64,000 nucleotides of DNA from Bacillus sp. SD088 (GCF_017355205.1 NZ_JADIJK010000020.1:37352-101351), one strand, 5' to 3'; numbered from the stretch's first letter, positions 37,240 through 46,854 are shown. Made by a program: numbers and translations. Notes: generated from the sequence alone by a model not told the origin.

Positions 37240-38298
37240 TTATTTTCCAAGTTGACCAAAATAATATTTAGTCACAGATGAAAATGGTTTATTTTTCTCT
37301 AAAACCCAGGATGGGAATTCAGGTTGATTCACTGCATCTGGCAGGCCTTGAGTTTCCAAGCAAATCCCCAAATGTTTGCGGGCTGGAACCCCCAAAATTT
37401 CTCCTTCTGCTTTCAATTGATTGGCTGTATAAACGACAACCCCTACTTCATCTGTCTCTACCGTAAGCGTGCGTCCACTTTCAGGATCTGCAAGGACAAT
37501 TTCATCGCAATGATGATTTTTCAATATAAATGGATGATCATACCCACCACCTACAAGTTGATTCTGTGGATGAGTCGACACTACGCCATTTTTAATAGGT
37601 TGTCCTTCACGAAAATCAAAAGCAGTCCCTTCAACGTCCATAATTGTACCAGTTGGGATTAATCCTTCATCTAATTCCAAAAATTGGTCACTTTCCATCT
37701 TTAGAGTATGATCAAGAATATCTCTCTTTAGATCTCCACTTAAATTAAAATATGAGTGGTTTGTCACATTGAGAACTGTTTTCTCATCAGACTTACCAGA
37801 ATAATGGATCATAAATTCATTGTCATTGGTCAGAGTATAGGTTACCTTCATTGCCAGATTTCCTGGATAGCCTTCATCTCCATCATGGCTAAAATAAGCA
37901 AAATGCACTTTAGCTTGATTAATATCTTCTTCATAGGATGAATTCCAGAGGACTTCCCCGAAACCCTTTTCACCGCCATGGAGGTGATTGCCATTGTTAT
38001 TTTTGGCAAGATGGTACGTCTTCTCGTCTAGAGAAAAAGTAGCATCTTTTATCCTTCCTGCTACCCGTCCTACTACACAACCAAAGTTACCAGTCCCATG
38101 GACATATTCATCAAGCTGATTATACCCGAGAACAATATTCTCTAAGCGCCCTTCACGATCCGGCGTTACCATTTTGGTAATGATACAACCATAATCAATG
38201 CAAGTGATTTCCACGCCATGCGCATTTTTCATGGTGTAGGAATATACGGGTGTATCTCCTAAATAACCGTATATACTTCTTGTTACCTCCATATCCAT
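37240..38298 (-). CDS. galM: Aldose 1-epimerase (galactose mutarotase)
   Basis: 352 aa from the ATG at 38298, which has AGGAAAGG upstream; the open frame extends further but lacks a start with a ribosome site. Family residues are visible: GNHLHGGEKGFGEVLW near 100-115 (catalytic His), VTNHSYFNLSG near 195 (second His) and CLETQGLPDAVNQP near 315 (catalytic Glu). It converts beta- to alpha-galactose for GalK. It is apart from galKET, beside the arabinogalactan cluster. Confidence 0.93.
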   Translation of the reverse strand: MDMEVTRSIYGYLGDTPVYSYTMKNAHGVEITCIDYGCIITKMVTPDREGRLENIVLGYNQLDEYVHGTGNFGCVVGRVAGRIKDATFSLDEKTYHLAKNNNGNHLHGGEKGFGEVLWNSSYEEDINQAKVHFAYFSHDGDEGYPGNLAMKVTYTLTNDNEFMIHYSGKSDEKTVLNVTNHSYFNLSGDLKRDILDHTLKMESDQFLELDEGLIPTGTIMDVEGTAFDFREGQPIKNGVVSTHPQNQLVGGGYDHPFILKNHHCDEIVLADPESGRTLTVETDEVGVVVYTANQLKAEGEILGVPARKHLGICLETQGLPDAVNQPEFPSWVLEKNKPFSSVTKYYFGQLGK

Positions 38299-38609
38299 CC
38301 GCCTTTCCTGAGTTATACATACTAAATGATAGACCTCCTTAAGCAAACAGTCAATTTGAAATGCAAGAATCGTCACATCTTTTTGAAAGTATTTGCCAAA
38401 AAAAGGGAAAAAGGGAAATATTTCGTCTCTTTTTGCGACAAAGAAGGTCATTGAGACATTATAGCACTATTAAATAAAAATAGCTCCCAGCCGTACACAA
38501 GAGGTTAGACTATGTCAGTGTAAATTTGCACTGGAAAGGAGCTATAAAGTGGGCTACCATTAGTTTGCTTCATCCCCCACTGATGGTTAGCATCGTGCCT
38601 ATAAATCCA
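38299..38609. other. Intergenic region with composite hairpin after DUF4870 gene
   Basis: 311 bases. At 38487-38546 ATAGCTCC and GGAGCTAT bracket an inner near-palindrome CAGTG-TAAATTTG-CACTG. On the minus strand the stem is followed by TTTTATTT, so it may terminate the DUF4870 gene. Bases 38550-38600 contain CCCCCACTGATGGTTAGC, similar to parts of the hairpin element at 23528. No gene is supported. Confidence 0.45.
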
Positions 38610-39146
38610 TCATTTATATTGATCGGCTAAATCGCCAATAACTGGAAGTTTAAAGGTTTGTTTCTGGTAAGCTTTCACCATACAAACGATCCATATCGCC
38701 AAAGTAATACCATTCACTAAAAGAACGAGTAGCCAACCAATAAATGGAATAATGTCCAACACATTTTTAATAATCAACCATGCTACCGTTAAAATCGTAG
38801 ATTGCAAGGCATGAAAACGGATAAATTTATTGTCCTTTTCCAAAAAGAAAAAGATAATGCCTGTCACAAATCCACCAATGTACGAAATCAATGCTGCAAT
38901 ATTTTCATCCAAACCGGTTGATGTTTTTGCATTGCTTTCAGATTGTTGAGAGGACTCTTTCGCGGAAAGATTCGCCTCTGGAAAACTTTGACTGTCTTCT
39001 GCTTTGTTTGTTTCTTCAGCATTTTCAATGTTTTCTTGTGATTCATTACTTCCATCTTCATTCTGGTTTACTTCATTCCCATCGATTGACCCCTGACTTT
39101 CTGGATTCTCGTCTCCCTCATTCAGGTTTTCCGGATCCTGACTCAT
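38610..39146 (-). CDS. DUF4870 domain-containing membrane protein with acidic N-terminus
   Basis: 178 aa. Residues 1-75 are low-complexity and acidic (Glu, Asn, Gln, Ser). The rest is a DUF4870 domain: NIAALISYIGGFVTGIIFF, FIRFHALQST and two further helices ending in KAYQKQTFKLPVIGDLAD. The family has an unknown role in membranes. GGAGAAGGAGGG precedes the ATG. It seems unrelated to the sugar genes on either side. Confidence 0.88.
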   Translation of the reverse strand: MSQDPENLNEGDENPESQGSIDGNEVNQNEDGSNESQENIENAEETNKAEDSQSFPEANLSAKESSQQSESNAKTSTGLDENIAALISYIGGFVTGIIFFFLEKDNKFIRFHALQSTILTVAWLIIKNVLDIIPFIGWLLVLLVNGITLAIWIVCMVKAYQKQTFKLPVIGDLADQYK

Positions 39147-39279
39147 ACTAATCCCTCCTTCTCCTAAAATAAAGAAAATTCACCTTTTTATTAAAGTGCA
39201 ATACTCTTATTTTAGTAAAAAAACACACAACTTTCCCGTACTGAAAGTCCTATGTATCTTTCTCCCTCTATTTTACTAG

Positions 39280-39381
39280 TCATTTGATTTTTACTGTTTC
39301 ATTTATCAAACTTTTGTATTTATAAAATTCATCTTTTTTTAACTCATGTATCATGTATCCAACGCCATCCTTAAATTTCAC
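39280..39381 (-). CDS. Possible small ORF or gene remnant after GH35
   Basis: A frame open from 39423 to the TGA at 39280-39282 reads GNGNRKGPRFYVKFKDGVGY then MIHELKKDEFYKYKSL and ends INETVKIK. Composition looks protein-like, but the only starts are a GTG at 39381 and an internal ATG, with a poor ribosome site (AAGGGA, about 12 bases away). It may be the tail of a decayed gene. I recognise no family. Confidence 0.2.
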   Translation of the reverse strand: MKFKDGVGYMIHELKKDEFYKYKSLINETVKIK

Positions 39382-39441
39382 ATAAAATCTGGGTCCCTTA
39401 CGGTTGCCATTTCCGCAAAAGTTTTACTTTCAATAGTTTCT

Positions 39442-41196
39442 TTAGTATCCCGGTTTATCAGTTAAGTAGATCTCGTCTTTATAAATCCCTTCTGTTTCAA
39501 ATAAAATGATTTCGTTCGTTCCTTTTTTTAATAACGGCCCCGGAATGTAAAGCTTTTTCTGCGGGCCAATCTTCCAAAAGCGGCCAATGTTAAAACCATT
39601 CACAAATGCAACACCCTTACCCCAGCCTTGAAAATCTAAAAATGTATCGCAGGTCTCTTCAACCTCAAACTGAAATTGATGAAAGGCCGCGCTCCCTTCT
39701 TTAAATTCTTTGTTAAAATCAATAAGATCAAGATTGTCTAAAGATAGTGGATAGTGTTGCCATTCACTTTGGTATGCTCCGTTGATAACGACACCGTTTT
39801 TAATCCCTTTTCGCTGTTCTTCCATTTTAATTGAGTAATTGACTCTTCCCATATTTTCAACAAGAATATCTAATGTATTTTCCTCAGCAGTTAGTTTAAA
39901 AGACTCCTTTTCAGGTAGCTCCAGATCATATTTTGTACATTTCAATTCTTGATTAATGTAGATATGGGCACGGTCGTTGGCATTGACTAGGCGGAAATCC
40001 TCAATTTCCCTCCGCTTCCCAATAATCGTTCTATATAAAATATAACCGTCATTTTGATCCAGTTTTTCCATCGGCAATGTGTAATCTGAGTAGATTGATT
40101 CAGAGATGGAATCAAGTGTCTCAAACAGCGACACCCGGTTCTTACATAAGATCGCTCCATACTCTTTTTTTACAATTCTCGTAGAATATTCAACCTCTGG
40201 AATCTTAGTTGTTTTCGAAATCACCTGTTTAAATGCCTCATATTTTGGAGTTGTATCACCCCATTCAGTTAAAGGCGCATCATAATCATAAGATGTTGTG
40301 TCAGGTAATAATTTTTCATAATAATTCGCACCGCTTGTAAAGCCAAAATTGGTGCCACCGTGGAACATGTAAAAATTCACATGTCCTACCTCTAAAACAT
40401 CCGCTAACTCTTGTGCAGCACTCTTTTCATCTCTTACGTGGTGTTCAGCATCTCCCCATGCATCAAACCAACCGATCCAGAATTCCATCACCATTAAGGG
40501 GCCTGTCCCCTTATTAAATTCTTTTAGTCTTTTAAAATGAGCTTTTAAATTAGATCCGCAATTCACGGTAGGAAAAGCGAGTTCTGGAATCGAACCATTT
40601 TCTAACATATCATGCCAAGGGCCATCTGAAGTCACTAAAGGAACAACACAGCCCTTTTCTAGCATTATATTCGCAAGGGCGCGCATATACTTCTTATCAC
40701 TGCCATATCCACCGTACTCATTTTCAACCTGCATCATAATAACTGGGCCGCCATAATTAACTTGTAATGGCACTAACTCTTTAAATAATACTTCGAAATA
40801 TTCGTCTACATGCTGTAAAAACGGCTCATAATAACAGCGTATGCGCATATTTTCATCTTTTAATAGCCAAGCAGGCAATCCACCAAATTCCCATTCCGCA
40901 CAAATATATGGCGAAGGACGAACAATCACCCATAGGTCCAATTCTTGAGCAATGGAGATAAATTCAGCAATATTATACATTCCGTTAAAATTAAACTTTC
41001 CTTTTATAGGCTCATGAACATTCCATGGTACATACGTCTCAACTGTATTGCACCCCATTGCTTTTAGCTTCTCAAGCCGATCCCGCCAGTATTCAGGAAC
41101 AACTCTAAAATAGTGAAGAGCTCCTGAGATGATTTTAACTTGCTCACCATTTAACAAAAATTCATCCTTAATTACAAATTCATTGGTCTTTTTCAT
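39442..41196 (-). CDS. GH35 beta-galactosidase
   Basis: 584 aa, the short bacterial GH35 form. The N-terminal TIM barrel begins with LLNGEQVKIISGALHYFRV; the acid/base Glu160 lies in QVENEYGGYG and the nucleophile Glu238 in VMEFWIGWFDAWG. C-terminal beta domains follow (GWGKGVAFVNGFNIGRFW). No signal peptide. It removes terminal beta-galactose, probably from imported beta-1,6- or beta-1,3-galacto-oligosaccharides given the neighbours. It follows the LacI-type regulator by 56 bases and is likely the last gene of that operon. Confidence 0.93.
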   Translation of the reverse strand: MKKTNEFVIKDEFLLNGEQVKIISGALHYFRVVPEYWRDRLEKLKAMGCNTVETYVPWNVHEPIKGKFNFNGMYNIAEFISIAQELDLWVIVRPSPYICAEWEFGGLPAWLLKDENMRIRCYYEPFLQHVDEYFEVLFKELVPLQVNYGGPVIMMQVENEYGGYGSDKKYMRALANIMLEKGCVVPLVTSDGPWHDMLENGSIPELAFPTVNCGSNLKAHFKRLKEFNKGTGPLMVMEFWIGWFDAWGDAEHHVRDEKSAAQELADVLEVGHVNFYMFHGGTNFGFTSGANYYEKLLPDTTSYDYDAPLTEWGDTTPKYEAFKQVISKTTKIPEVEYSTRIVKKEYGAILCKNRVSLFETLDSISESIYSDYTLPMEKLDQNDGYILYRTIIGKRREIEDFRLVNANDRAHIYINQELKCTKYDLELPEKESFKLTAEENTLDILVENMGRVNYSIKMEEQRKGIKNGVVINGAYQSEWQHYPLSLDNLDLIDFNKEFKEGSAAFHQFQFEVEETCDTFLDFQGWGKGVAFVNGFNIGRFWKIGPQKKLYIPGPLLKKGTNEIILFETEGIYKDEIYLTDKPGY

Positions 41197-41252
41197 AGTA
41201 GTCAGTCATCCTTTGATAAATCTAGTAGTTTGTTTATTGAAAAAATCACTAT

Positions 41253-42290
41253 CTACTTTCCTTGGTTATTCCCAAAACTTGATTCTCTAATAATTAGCTT
41301 TGTATCGATTAAAATATCCTTTTGAGGATCCTTTTTTTCAATGATCTTTTTTATTACCTCAATAATTTCCGAAGTTAAAAGGTCATAATTGTGATTGACC
41401 GTTGTTAAGCTGGGATAAACGATGTCCGATGGAAAAATATCATCAAAACCAACGAATGAAAATTCATTAATAGGTACTTTTTGTGCTCGGCATTCCTTTA
41501 AAGCCCCATAGATCACCATATCATTAATGCCAATAATAGCAGTGGGCATTAGTGGATTTTCCAGTAATTGCTTCATTGCCGTCCGACCGTCCTCAATCCC
41601 AAACCCTGAATAAATTTGCCATTCGTTGTGGAATGGCAAACCATGCTTAGTTAGCTCCTGTCGAAATATTGAAACCTTAATATCTCCTGTTGAAACACCT
41701 TCTGCTCCCCCAATTAAACCAATATCTTGATGACCATGGGAAATAAGATGATCAACAATCGACCGCATCCCTTCTTCCTCGTCCGTCCGGATGGTGTGAC
41801 AATCGACTCCTTCCATCCGGCCATTCACCATGATAAGGGGAACCCGTTTCATCACCTCGTTCATTTCCTTTGTTTCTCTTTCTGGTGGATTAGATTTATT
41901 GATACGGCCTCCCATGAAAACAATACATTCTACTCGCCTTTCTACAAACTCTCGTAAATGGGCAGATTCCATTTCACTACTATTCATAGAATTCCTAAGC
42001 AAAATCGTATAACCTTTTTCAAACGCCTTCCTTTCAATCTCAATATAGGTTTGGGAGAAAAATGGATTCGTAATATCTGGAAGAATAAACCCAATCATAT
42101 TTGTTTGCTTTTTCGTTAAGCTTCTTGCCGCTTCATTAGGAGTAAACTCCAGCTCTTCCATTTTTTCAAGCACTCGTCTTCTGGTGGTTTCTTTTACTAA
42201 CGGATTACCTGTGAGTACCCGAGAAACCGTTGTTGGTGAAACATTTGCTACCTTGGCAATATCGTATATCGTAATATTTTTCTTTTTCAT
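41253..42290 (-). CDS. LacI-family transcriptional regulator
   Basis: 345 aa. The helix-turn-helix ITIYDIAKVANVSPTTVSRVL is at 6-26 and the hinge helix PNEAARSL near 52-59 has the leucine that inserts at a central CpG of the operator. A periplasmic-binding-protein-like effector domain follows. It sits between GH30 and GH35 in the arabinogalactan cluster. At least nine palindromes with a central CG and half-site TGAAAC stand upstream of transcription units in the cluster, one or two of them before this gene, so it is the likely regulator of all of them and of itself. Confidence 0.93.
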   Translation of the reverse strand: MKKKNITIYDIAKVANVSPTTVSRVLTGNPLVKETTRRRVLEKMEELEFTPNEAARSLTKKQTNMIGFILPDITNPFFSQTYIEIERKAFEKGYTILLRNSMNSSEMESAHLREFVERRVECIVFMGGRINKSNPPERETKEMNEVMKRVPLIMVNGRMEGVDCHTIRTDEEEGMRSIVDHLISHGHQDIGLIGGAEGVSTGDIKVSIFRQELTKHGLPFHNEWQIYSGFGIEDGRTAMKQLLENPLMPTAIIGINDMVIYGALKECRAQKVPINEFSFVGFDDIFPSDIVYPSLTTVNHNYDLLTSEIIEVIKKIIEKKDPQKDILIDTKLIIRESSFGNNQGK

Positions 42291-42313
42291 GTTTGTATTC
42301 GACCTCGTCTTTA

Positions 42314-42330
42314 TTGGAAACGCATTCCAT
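42314..42330. promoter_or_regulatory. Operator-like or cre-like site before lacI-type gene
   Basis: TTGGAAACGCATTCCAT, 24-40 bases before the start. Similar both to the LacI-type operators of this cluster (GGAAAC half site) and to catabolite responsive elements; the sequence does not decide. Confidence 0.35.
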
Positions 42331-42387
42331 ATTTATATATAGAATAGCATAAGTGACCCTTTTATTTTCATAATTTTAGCTTTTATA

Positions 42388-42403
42388 TTGGTACCGATTT
42401 CAT
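42388..42403. promoter_or_regulatory. LacI-type operator upstream of the regulator gene
   Basis: TTGGTACCGATTTCAT, a degenerate match to TTGAAACCGGTTTCAA with the central CG kept; about 100 bases before the regulator start, suggesting autoregulation. Confidence 0.4.
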
Positions 42404-42417
42404 ACACATAAAAATAG

Positions 42418-43812
42418 TTACTGTATTTCTACATTAGATAGAACAATCGTTGTCACTGACTTGCTTTCTACTAAAATTTTAAAACCATTACGATATACCG
42501 GAATTTGAGAATGTGCTAGATCTTTTAGTAAGCTGGTTTCATATACATCTGCTGATTCAGTATCAAATTGAAACGCGCTTAAGTCATACTCAAGCTCTTC
42601 TTTCAAACGTTCATTTCTTACTACAATTGTAAGATGTTTTTTCCTCTGATCATAAGCCGCAATAGAACGCCCATGATCTGTCCTGATAATCTCACTTCCT
42701 GGTCGAATAAAGCGGCTGAAATTAGCCATTGCATAGTATTGCTTTGTCAGCTCATAATTTTCTTTGCCTCGAAAATCAGAGTGGATAAAGCCCCAGTTAT
42801 TTTTTGCACTTTCATCTTCAACAGTCTGCCAATAGATCCAAGCAGAAGGTTGTAATAATCTTAGATCAAGGATAATTCGTTCTGCCAGTTCCATTACACT
42901 GCTCATATCTTCATGATTATGTGATTCTGTCCCACCCGTACCATATTCAGACATCCATAGCCTTTTCTTCTTCTCGGCCGCTAATTCACGTAGTTCTTCT
43001 AATTGGCTGCCGTTATAGGAATGTGTATTTATTTGTGCTAGTTTATGGAGAGTTTCATTATCATAGCCTTGTAACATATCCATTGTCTCATCAATACTAT
43101 TTTCATCTGGTGCACTGATGACAGTGTCCCTTAGGCCTTTTACCTCTAAGGAGTCAGCGACGCTTTTGATGATCTCCATTTGTTTATCGAGACTAAAGTG
43201 AGCCCCTTCTTGAATATTTCCCTTTATCCACCAATTAGAAGCTGGTTCATTTAAAGGGTTTAATGTACGGAAGGTAACACCACATTTTTCTTTGTAGAAC
43301 TTTACAACCTCGGTTAAATAATCTGCAAAGGCAGCATAATATTCTTCTTTTAAATTATTTCCACCATCTTCTGCTCCTGTCACTGAACCGCTTATCGTCA
43401 TCCAGTATGGAGGAGAGTTAGAAAATGCTTCAGCAATCGTTGCGCCGCGTTCAAAAGCGGCCAATAACACTGTCCTTTGACCTTTGTCAGCCTCCCAATT
43501 CCATACTCCTTCATCAGGTTGAAAACCAGGAACATCCCCACCAGGCCGCAAAGTGTTTGGGACAATACTGGGATCCTCTCCGCCCCCGATATTGTATCGT
43601 ACAATATTAAGACCAAGACCTTTCTTCTCATCAAATACTAAATCCAGCAATTCGCTCATTTTCTCTTTGTCTTTCCACTGCCCTATAATATGGGCCCACC
43701 ACGCAAGTGAAGTTCCCCAACCTTCGAAATTGCTATACCCATCATCTGGTTGAATTTGAATCGGTAATTTCTCAAACACCAATTGATCTTTTTGCTGCTC
43801 AAATGGTCTCAT
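42418..43812 (-). CDS. GH30 glycosidase, probably endo-beta-1,6-galactanase (subfamily 5-like)
   Basis: 464 aa. The opening FEGWGTSLAWWAHIIG and NIVRYNIGGGEDP resemble the GH30_5 endo-beta-1,6-galactanases of Trichoderma and Streptomyces more than the xylanase or glucosylceramidase subfamilies. Acid/base Glu189 is in LNPLNEP and the nucleophile Glu289 in LWMSEYGTGG. A short C-terminal beta domain completes it. There is no signal peptide, unusual for an endo-galactanase, so it would cut imported beta-1,6-galacto-oligosaccharides. GGGAGGGAAGG lies before the ATG, and an operator lies 135 bases upstream. Confidence 0.82.
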   Translation of the reverse strand: MRPFEQQKDQLVFEKLPIQIQPDDGYSNFEGWGTSLAWWAHIIGQWKDKEKMSELLDLVFDEKKGLGLNIVRYNIGGGEDPSIVPNTLRPGGDVPGFQPDEGVWNWEADKGQRTVLLAAFERGATIAEAFSNSPPYWMTISGSVTGAEDGGNNLKEEYYAAFADYLTEVVKFYKEKCGVTFRTLNPLNEPASNWWIKGNIQEGAHFSLDKQMEIIKSVADSLEVKGLRDTVISAPDENSIDETMDMLQGYDNETLHKLAQINTHSYNGSQLEELRELAAEKKKRLWMSEYGTGGTESHNHEDMSSVMELAERIILDLRLLQPSAWIYWQTVEDESAKNNWGFIHSDFRGKENYELTKQYYAMANFSRFIRPGSEIIRTDHGRSIAAYDQRKKHLTIVVRNERLKEELEYDLSAFQFDTESADVYETSLLKDLAHSQIPVYRNGFKILVESKSVTTIVLSNVEIQ

Positions 43813-44121
43813 TACCTTCCCTCCCGTTAATAAGGATTATGATTACTAGTATGAAAACAAAAACTTCCCCCCTCGTATGTACTTAATCATTCATAGCTCC
43901 ATTCTTTCTTTGTATATTCCGTTTCGTCAAATTTTCCTCACTAATATGCAACCGGTGTCAAACATCAGTATTTTAAGTATAATATATACTTCTATTTTTC
44001 TCATCTCCAATATTTTGTAAAGCATAAGGGGACCGGAAACTATATTATCGGAATATCATGTGAGAATGAGCATTCCCTACAAACACGATGTTTAATATTT
44101 TTCCAACTAACTTTTTATTTA
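43813..44121. other. Intergenic region upstream of GH30
   Basis: 309 bases with no gene. A promoter-like pair on the minus strand (TTGGAG near 44010, TATATT/TATACT near 43980) is followed downstream by the operator at 43947-43960, so GH30-lacI-GH35 may have its own controlled transcript. Confidence 0.45.
43947..43960. promoter_or_regulatory. LacI-type operator upstream of GH30
   Basis: TGCAACCGGTGTCA, matching the cluster consensus TGAAACCGGTTTCA at 12 of 14 positions, 135 bases before the GH30 start. Confidence 0.65.
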
Positions 44122-44748
44122 TCATTCTCCAGCCAACGCATGGTTACTGTCTAGCTTTTTGAAAATACTCCATGCAAAATGTGTAATGACTAAACTAATC
44201 ACACTTCCAGAAAAGAATAGAAGTAGTCCAGGGAAAATAAGAAATATAAATACAATCGGCACAATAATTATTGTTAACAATAGAAGTTGGAGTGGATGAC
44301 TAATAACAATTAAAAAGGAGTATCTTAAATACTGTGCATTTTTAATATTGTAATGAGCAAACATCGGATACGTAAATAACGCGGTGAATAGATAGATAAT
44401 CATGATACTTGCTAATCCAGCAGTTAATACTGTATATATCCATCCCTCAAAATGTATCAAAAATCTAAAATCAAAAAATAGTACATAGCCAATAACAAAT
44501 AATATTGAAAATAACATATTTGATTTTATAAAATCGGTTCGATATGAGCTCCAAAAAGTAGAGAAAATCGGAATCTCTTTCCCTTCTATCACCCATTTTC
44601 TGGTAACAGCGAACATAGCCTGGGTTGAAGGGCCAATACCAAGAATGATTAAACCGATAAGGGTAAAGAGAATCCATAACAAATTTACATAAGCTAAACG
44701 CATGCACCAGTCACATATATAATGAATTTTTTCCATTATTGGGTTCAT
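44122..44748 (-). CDS. YesL/DUF624 family membrane protein
   Basis: 208 aa, about five membrane helices. The opening WCMRLAYVNLLWILFTLIGLI and TRKWVIEGKEIP match the DUF624 pattern seen in the paralog at 17361-17972. It lies after the two sugar permease genes and before GH30. The role is unknown; the constant partnership with sugar ABC importers suggests help in transport or its regulation. Confidence 0.88.
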   Translation of the reverse strand: MNPIMEKIHYICDWCMRLAYVNLLWILFTLIGLIILGIGPSTQAMFAVTRKWVIEGKEIPIFSTFWSSYRTDFIKSNMLFSILFVIGYVLFFDFRFLIHFEGWIYTVLTAGLASIMIIYLFTALFTYPMFAHYNIKNAQYLRYSFLIVISHPLQLLLLTIIIVPIVFIFLIFPGLLLFFSGSVISLVITHFAWSIFKKLDSNHALAGE

Positions 44749-44795
44749 TTATTTACTCCTCTTAAAACATATCGTTGACATAAAAGGGACAATTG

Positions 44796-44913
44796 TCTTG
44801 ACCTTATACTTATTTTGCAATTATTTAATCAAAGGTTACGATATCTAACGAGTGTCGAATTTCATTTTCGATCAATCTATTTTCTTCCCTTAAAAGGTAG
44901 TATAAGGTCAAGA
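44796..44913. repeat. Long-spaced 15-bp perfect inverted repeat in permease/YesL gap
   Basis: TCTTGACCTTATACT (44796-44810) and AGTATAAGGTCAAGA (44899-44913) are exact inverted copies 88 bases apart; weak matching continues outside them (AAAGGGA / TCCCTT). It occupies the 240-base gap inside the operon. It could be an mRNA stem that adjusts expression of the downstream genes, or a small non-autonomous element. Confidence 0.55.
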
Positions 44914-44988
44914 TCGATAGACGTTCCCTTAAATTTTATTAATTATCATAACAATCGGCCAAGAGTCACGAATAGCTTCTTGATGCCA

Positions 44989-45894
44989 TCAACCTTTCAT
45001 TGAACCGCCTAGTCTTATTCCACTTAAAATATGTTTCTGTAATGATAGAAATAGGAGTAATGGCGGAACTAAAGCTGTCAGGGAAGCAGCGAATAATAGA
45101 CTAAAATCAGTCTGTCCTTCGCGTTCACTTTCTAATGAATACAGTCCAAGCTGTAATGGGAACTTTTCTGGGTCTCTTAAGTAAATTAACGGGCCTAAGA
45201 AATCATTCCAATGAAAATTAAAGGTCATAATCGCTATTGTAATCAAAATTGGGATACAAAGCGGTGCAATAATTTTAGTTAATACTTTAAATGAATTGGC
45301 TCCATCCATGTATGCTGACTCATCCAGCTCCCTAGGAAGACCCTTAATAAATTGCCTCATAAGAAAAATGTTATAAGGCGAACCGAATGCACCTACAATA
45401 ATTAAAGGTAAATAAGTGTTGACCCAACCTAATTCAGTGAATAGTAAAAACTGCGGAACCAATGTCACATGTTCTGGGATCATCATTGTTGCAAGAACAA
45501 TTAAAAACAAAGGCCCATTAAAACGACTCTTGAACCTTGCAAAACCGTAAGCTACAAAAAATGATGAAGCTGTTGTTAAGATGATGTTAAAACCAGTGAT
45601 AATAGAACTATTTAAAGCATAGCGAAGCATTGGTACCGCATCAAACATTCGAACGTAATTTTCCCATCTAAACTCACTCGGTATCCATGTAATAGGAACA
45701 CTGAAGATCTCTCCGTTCGGTTTTAATGAACCTGAAATCGTCCATGCCAACGGTAGCATAAATAAAATGGTTGCTCCAATTAACAATAAATATTTTAAAA
45801 AAGTCAAAAATGCTTTATTCATTTTTTTTCTAGTATTTTTCCGTACAACTTTACTATAATAATTAGTCGAATTCTCTACTTTATTCTGAGTCAT
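44989..45894 (-). CDS. Carbohydrate ABC transporter permease (MalG-type)
   Basis: 301 aa with six membrane helices after a charged N-terminal tail. The ATPase-contacting EAA loop is seen in ELDESAYMDGANSFKVLTKIIAPLCIP near 190-215. It ends in IRLGGSMKG, common for the CUT1 MalG/LacG subfamily. Its start overlaps the other permease gene by 14 bases. With the MalF-type permease it forms the only transmembrane pair in the cluster; no ATPase gene is present, so a shared MsmX-type ATPase is likely. Confidence 0.93.
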   Translation of the reverse strand: MTQNKVENSTNYYSKVVRKNTRKKMNKAFLTFLKYLLLIGATILFMLPLAWTISGSLKPNGEIFSVPITWIPSEFRWENYVRMFDAVPMLRYALNSSIITGFNIILTTASSFFVAYGFARFKSRFNGPLFLIVLATMMIPEHVTLVPQFLLFTELGWVNTYLPLIIVGAFGSPYNIFLMRQFIKGLPRELDESAYMDGANSFKVLTKIIAPLCIPILITIAIMTFNFHWNDFLGPLIYLRDPEKFPLQLGLYSLESEREGQTDFSLLFAASLTALVPPLLLFLSLQKHILSGIRLGGSMKG

Positions 45895-46762
45895 AGTACA
45901 CCCACTTTTTCGACAACTGAAGATTTATTAATGTTACGATTAATATAACGACAAACATAATCCATGCAAGTGCTGATGCATAGCCCATTTTAAAATTCTC
46001 AAATGCATTTTGATACAAATACACCATTACAGAGTCTGTCCATCTTTGATTCGTTCCTGGAAGAATCATCGGTTCTATAAACATCTTTAATGTACCGATA
46101 AGCTCCATCGTTGCAACAAAAAGAACTGCTGGACTAATTGTAGGGAGTACAATAGAGAAGAATTTTCTCCAAACAGAACCACCATCCATATCACACGCCT
46201 CTAACAGTTCTTTTGGTACACTTGCTAAGGCCGGCAAAAATATCAAGATTGTCCCACCAACACCCCAAATTTTCGTAAGAATAACAGCAGGTTTTGCCCA
46301 AGTTTCTGAACTCGACCATCCAGGTCCATCTATTCCAATCATATTGAGCATTGCATTTACTAAACCAACATTTTGTCCTTGATATCCGGGAGCTAACATA
46401 TAATTCCATAATAATAGAATAGCTACACCGCCAAATATTGATGGTAGATAAAAGGCCGTCCTAAACAACTTAATTCCGGGAATATTTTTTAATAAAAGTA
46501 GGGAAACAAGCAAGCCTAGTATGACATGTAATGGTACTCCGACAATGGTGTAATAAAAGGTATTCCCTAGTGCATTCCAAAATCTATCATTTGTAAATAT
46601 TTTTATATAATTATCAAACCCTATCCATTTGGAAGGTGTTAGAATATCATATTTTGTAAAGCTTAAATATAAAGAAGCCAACATGGGGCCGAGAGTAAAA
46701 GCAAGAAACCCAAATATCCATGGGGATATATACATCCAAAATCTTCTGCTGTCTTTCTTCAT
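45881..46762 (-). CDS. Carbohydrate ABC transporter permease (MalF-type)
   Basis: 293 aa from the ATG at 46762 with GGGAG eight bases upstream. Six membrane helices; the EAA loop is in VPKELLEACDMDGGSVWRKFFSIVLPTISP near 195-225. CUT1 family. Follows the binding-protein gene by about 90 bases and is coupled to the MalG-type permease. Confidence 0.93.
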   Translation of the reverse strand: MKKDSRRFWMYISPWIFGFLAFTLGPMLASLYLSFTKYDILTPSKWIGFDNYIKIFTNDRFWNALGNTFYYTIVGVPLHVILGLLVSLLLLKNIPGIKLFRTAFYLPSIFGGVAILLLWNYMLAPGYQGQNVGLVNAMLNMIGIDGPGWSSSETWAKPAVILTKIWGVGGTILIFLPALASVPKELLEACDMDGGSVWRKFFSIVLPTISPAVLFVATMELIGTLKMFIEPMILPGTNQRWTDSVMVYLYQNAFENFKMGYASALAWIMFVVILIVTLINLQLSKKWVYYDSE

Positions 46763-46854
46763 CAAGTACACTCCCTTCAAATGGGGAGCATCAAAAGTTA
46801 TAAAATACCCCCCGAAACAATTATCTTGTACCTCTCAGAATGATCAAAAATCCA

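Noticed and set aside
37000..37240. Insertion sequence between the MoxR operon and galM
   Set aside because: No transposase frame; the sequence is a repeat of about 205 bp.
38299..38451. 51-residue N-terminal extension of GalM
   Set aside because: The extension has no homology to GalM and the ribosome site belongs to the ATG at 38298.
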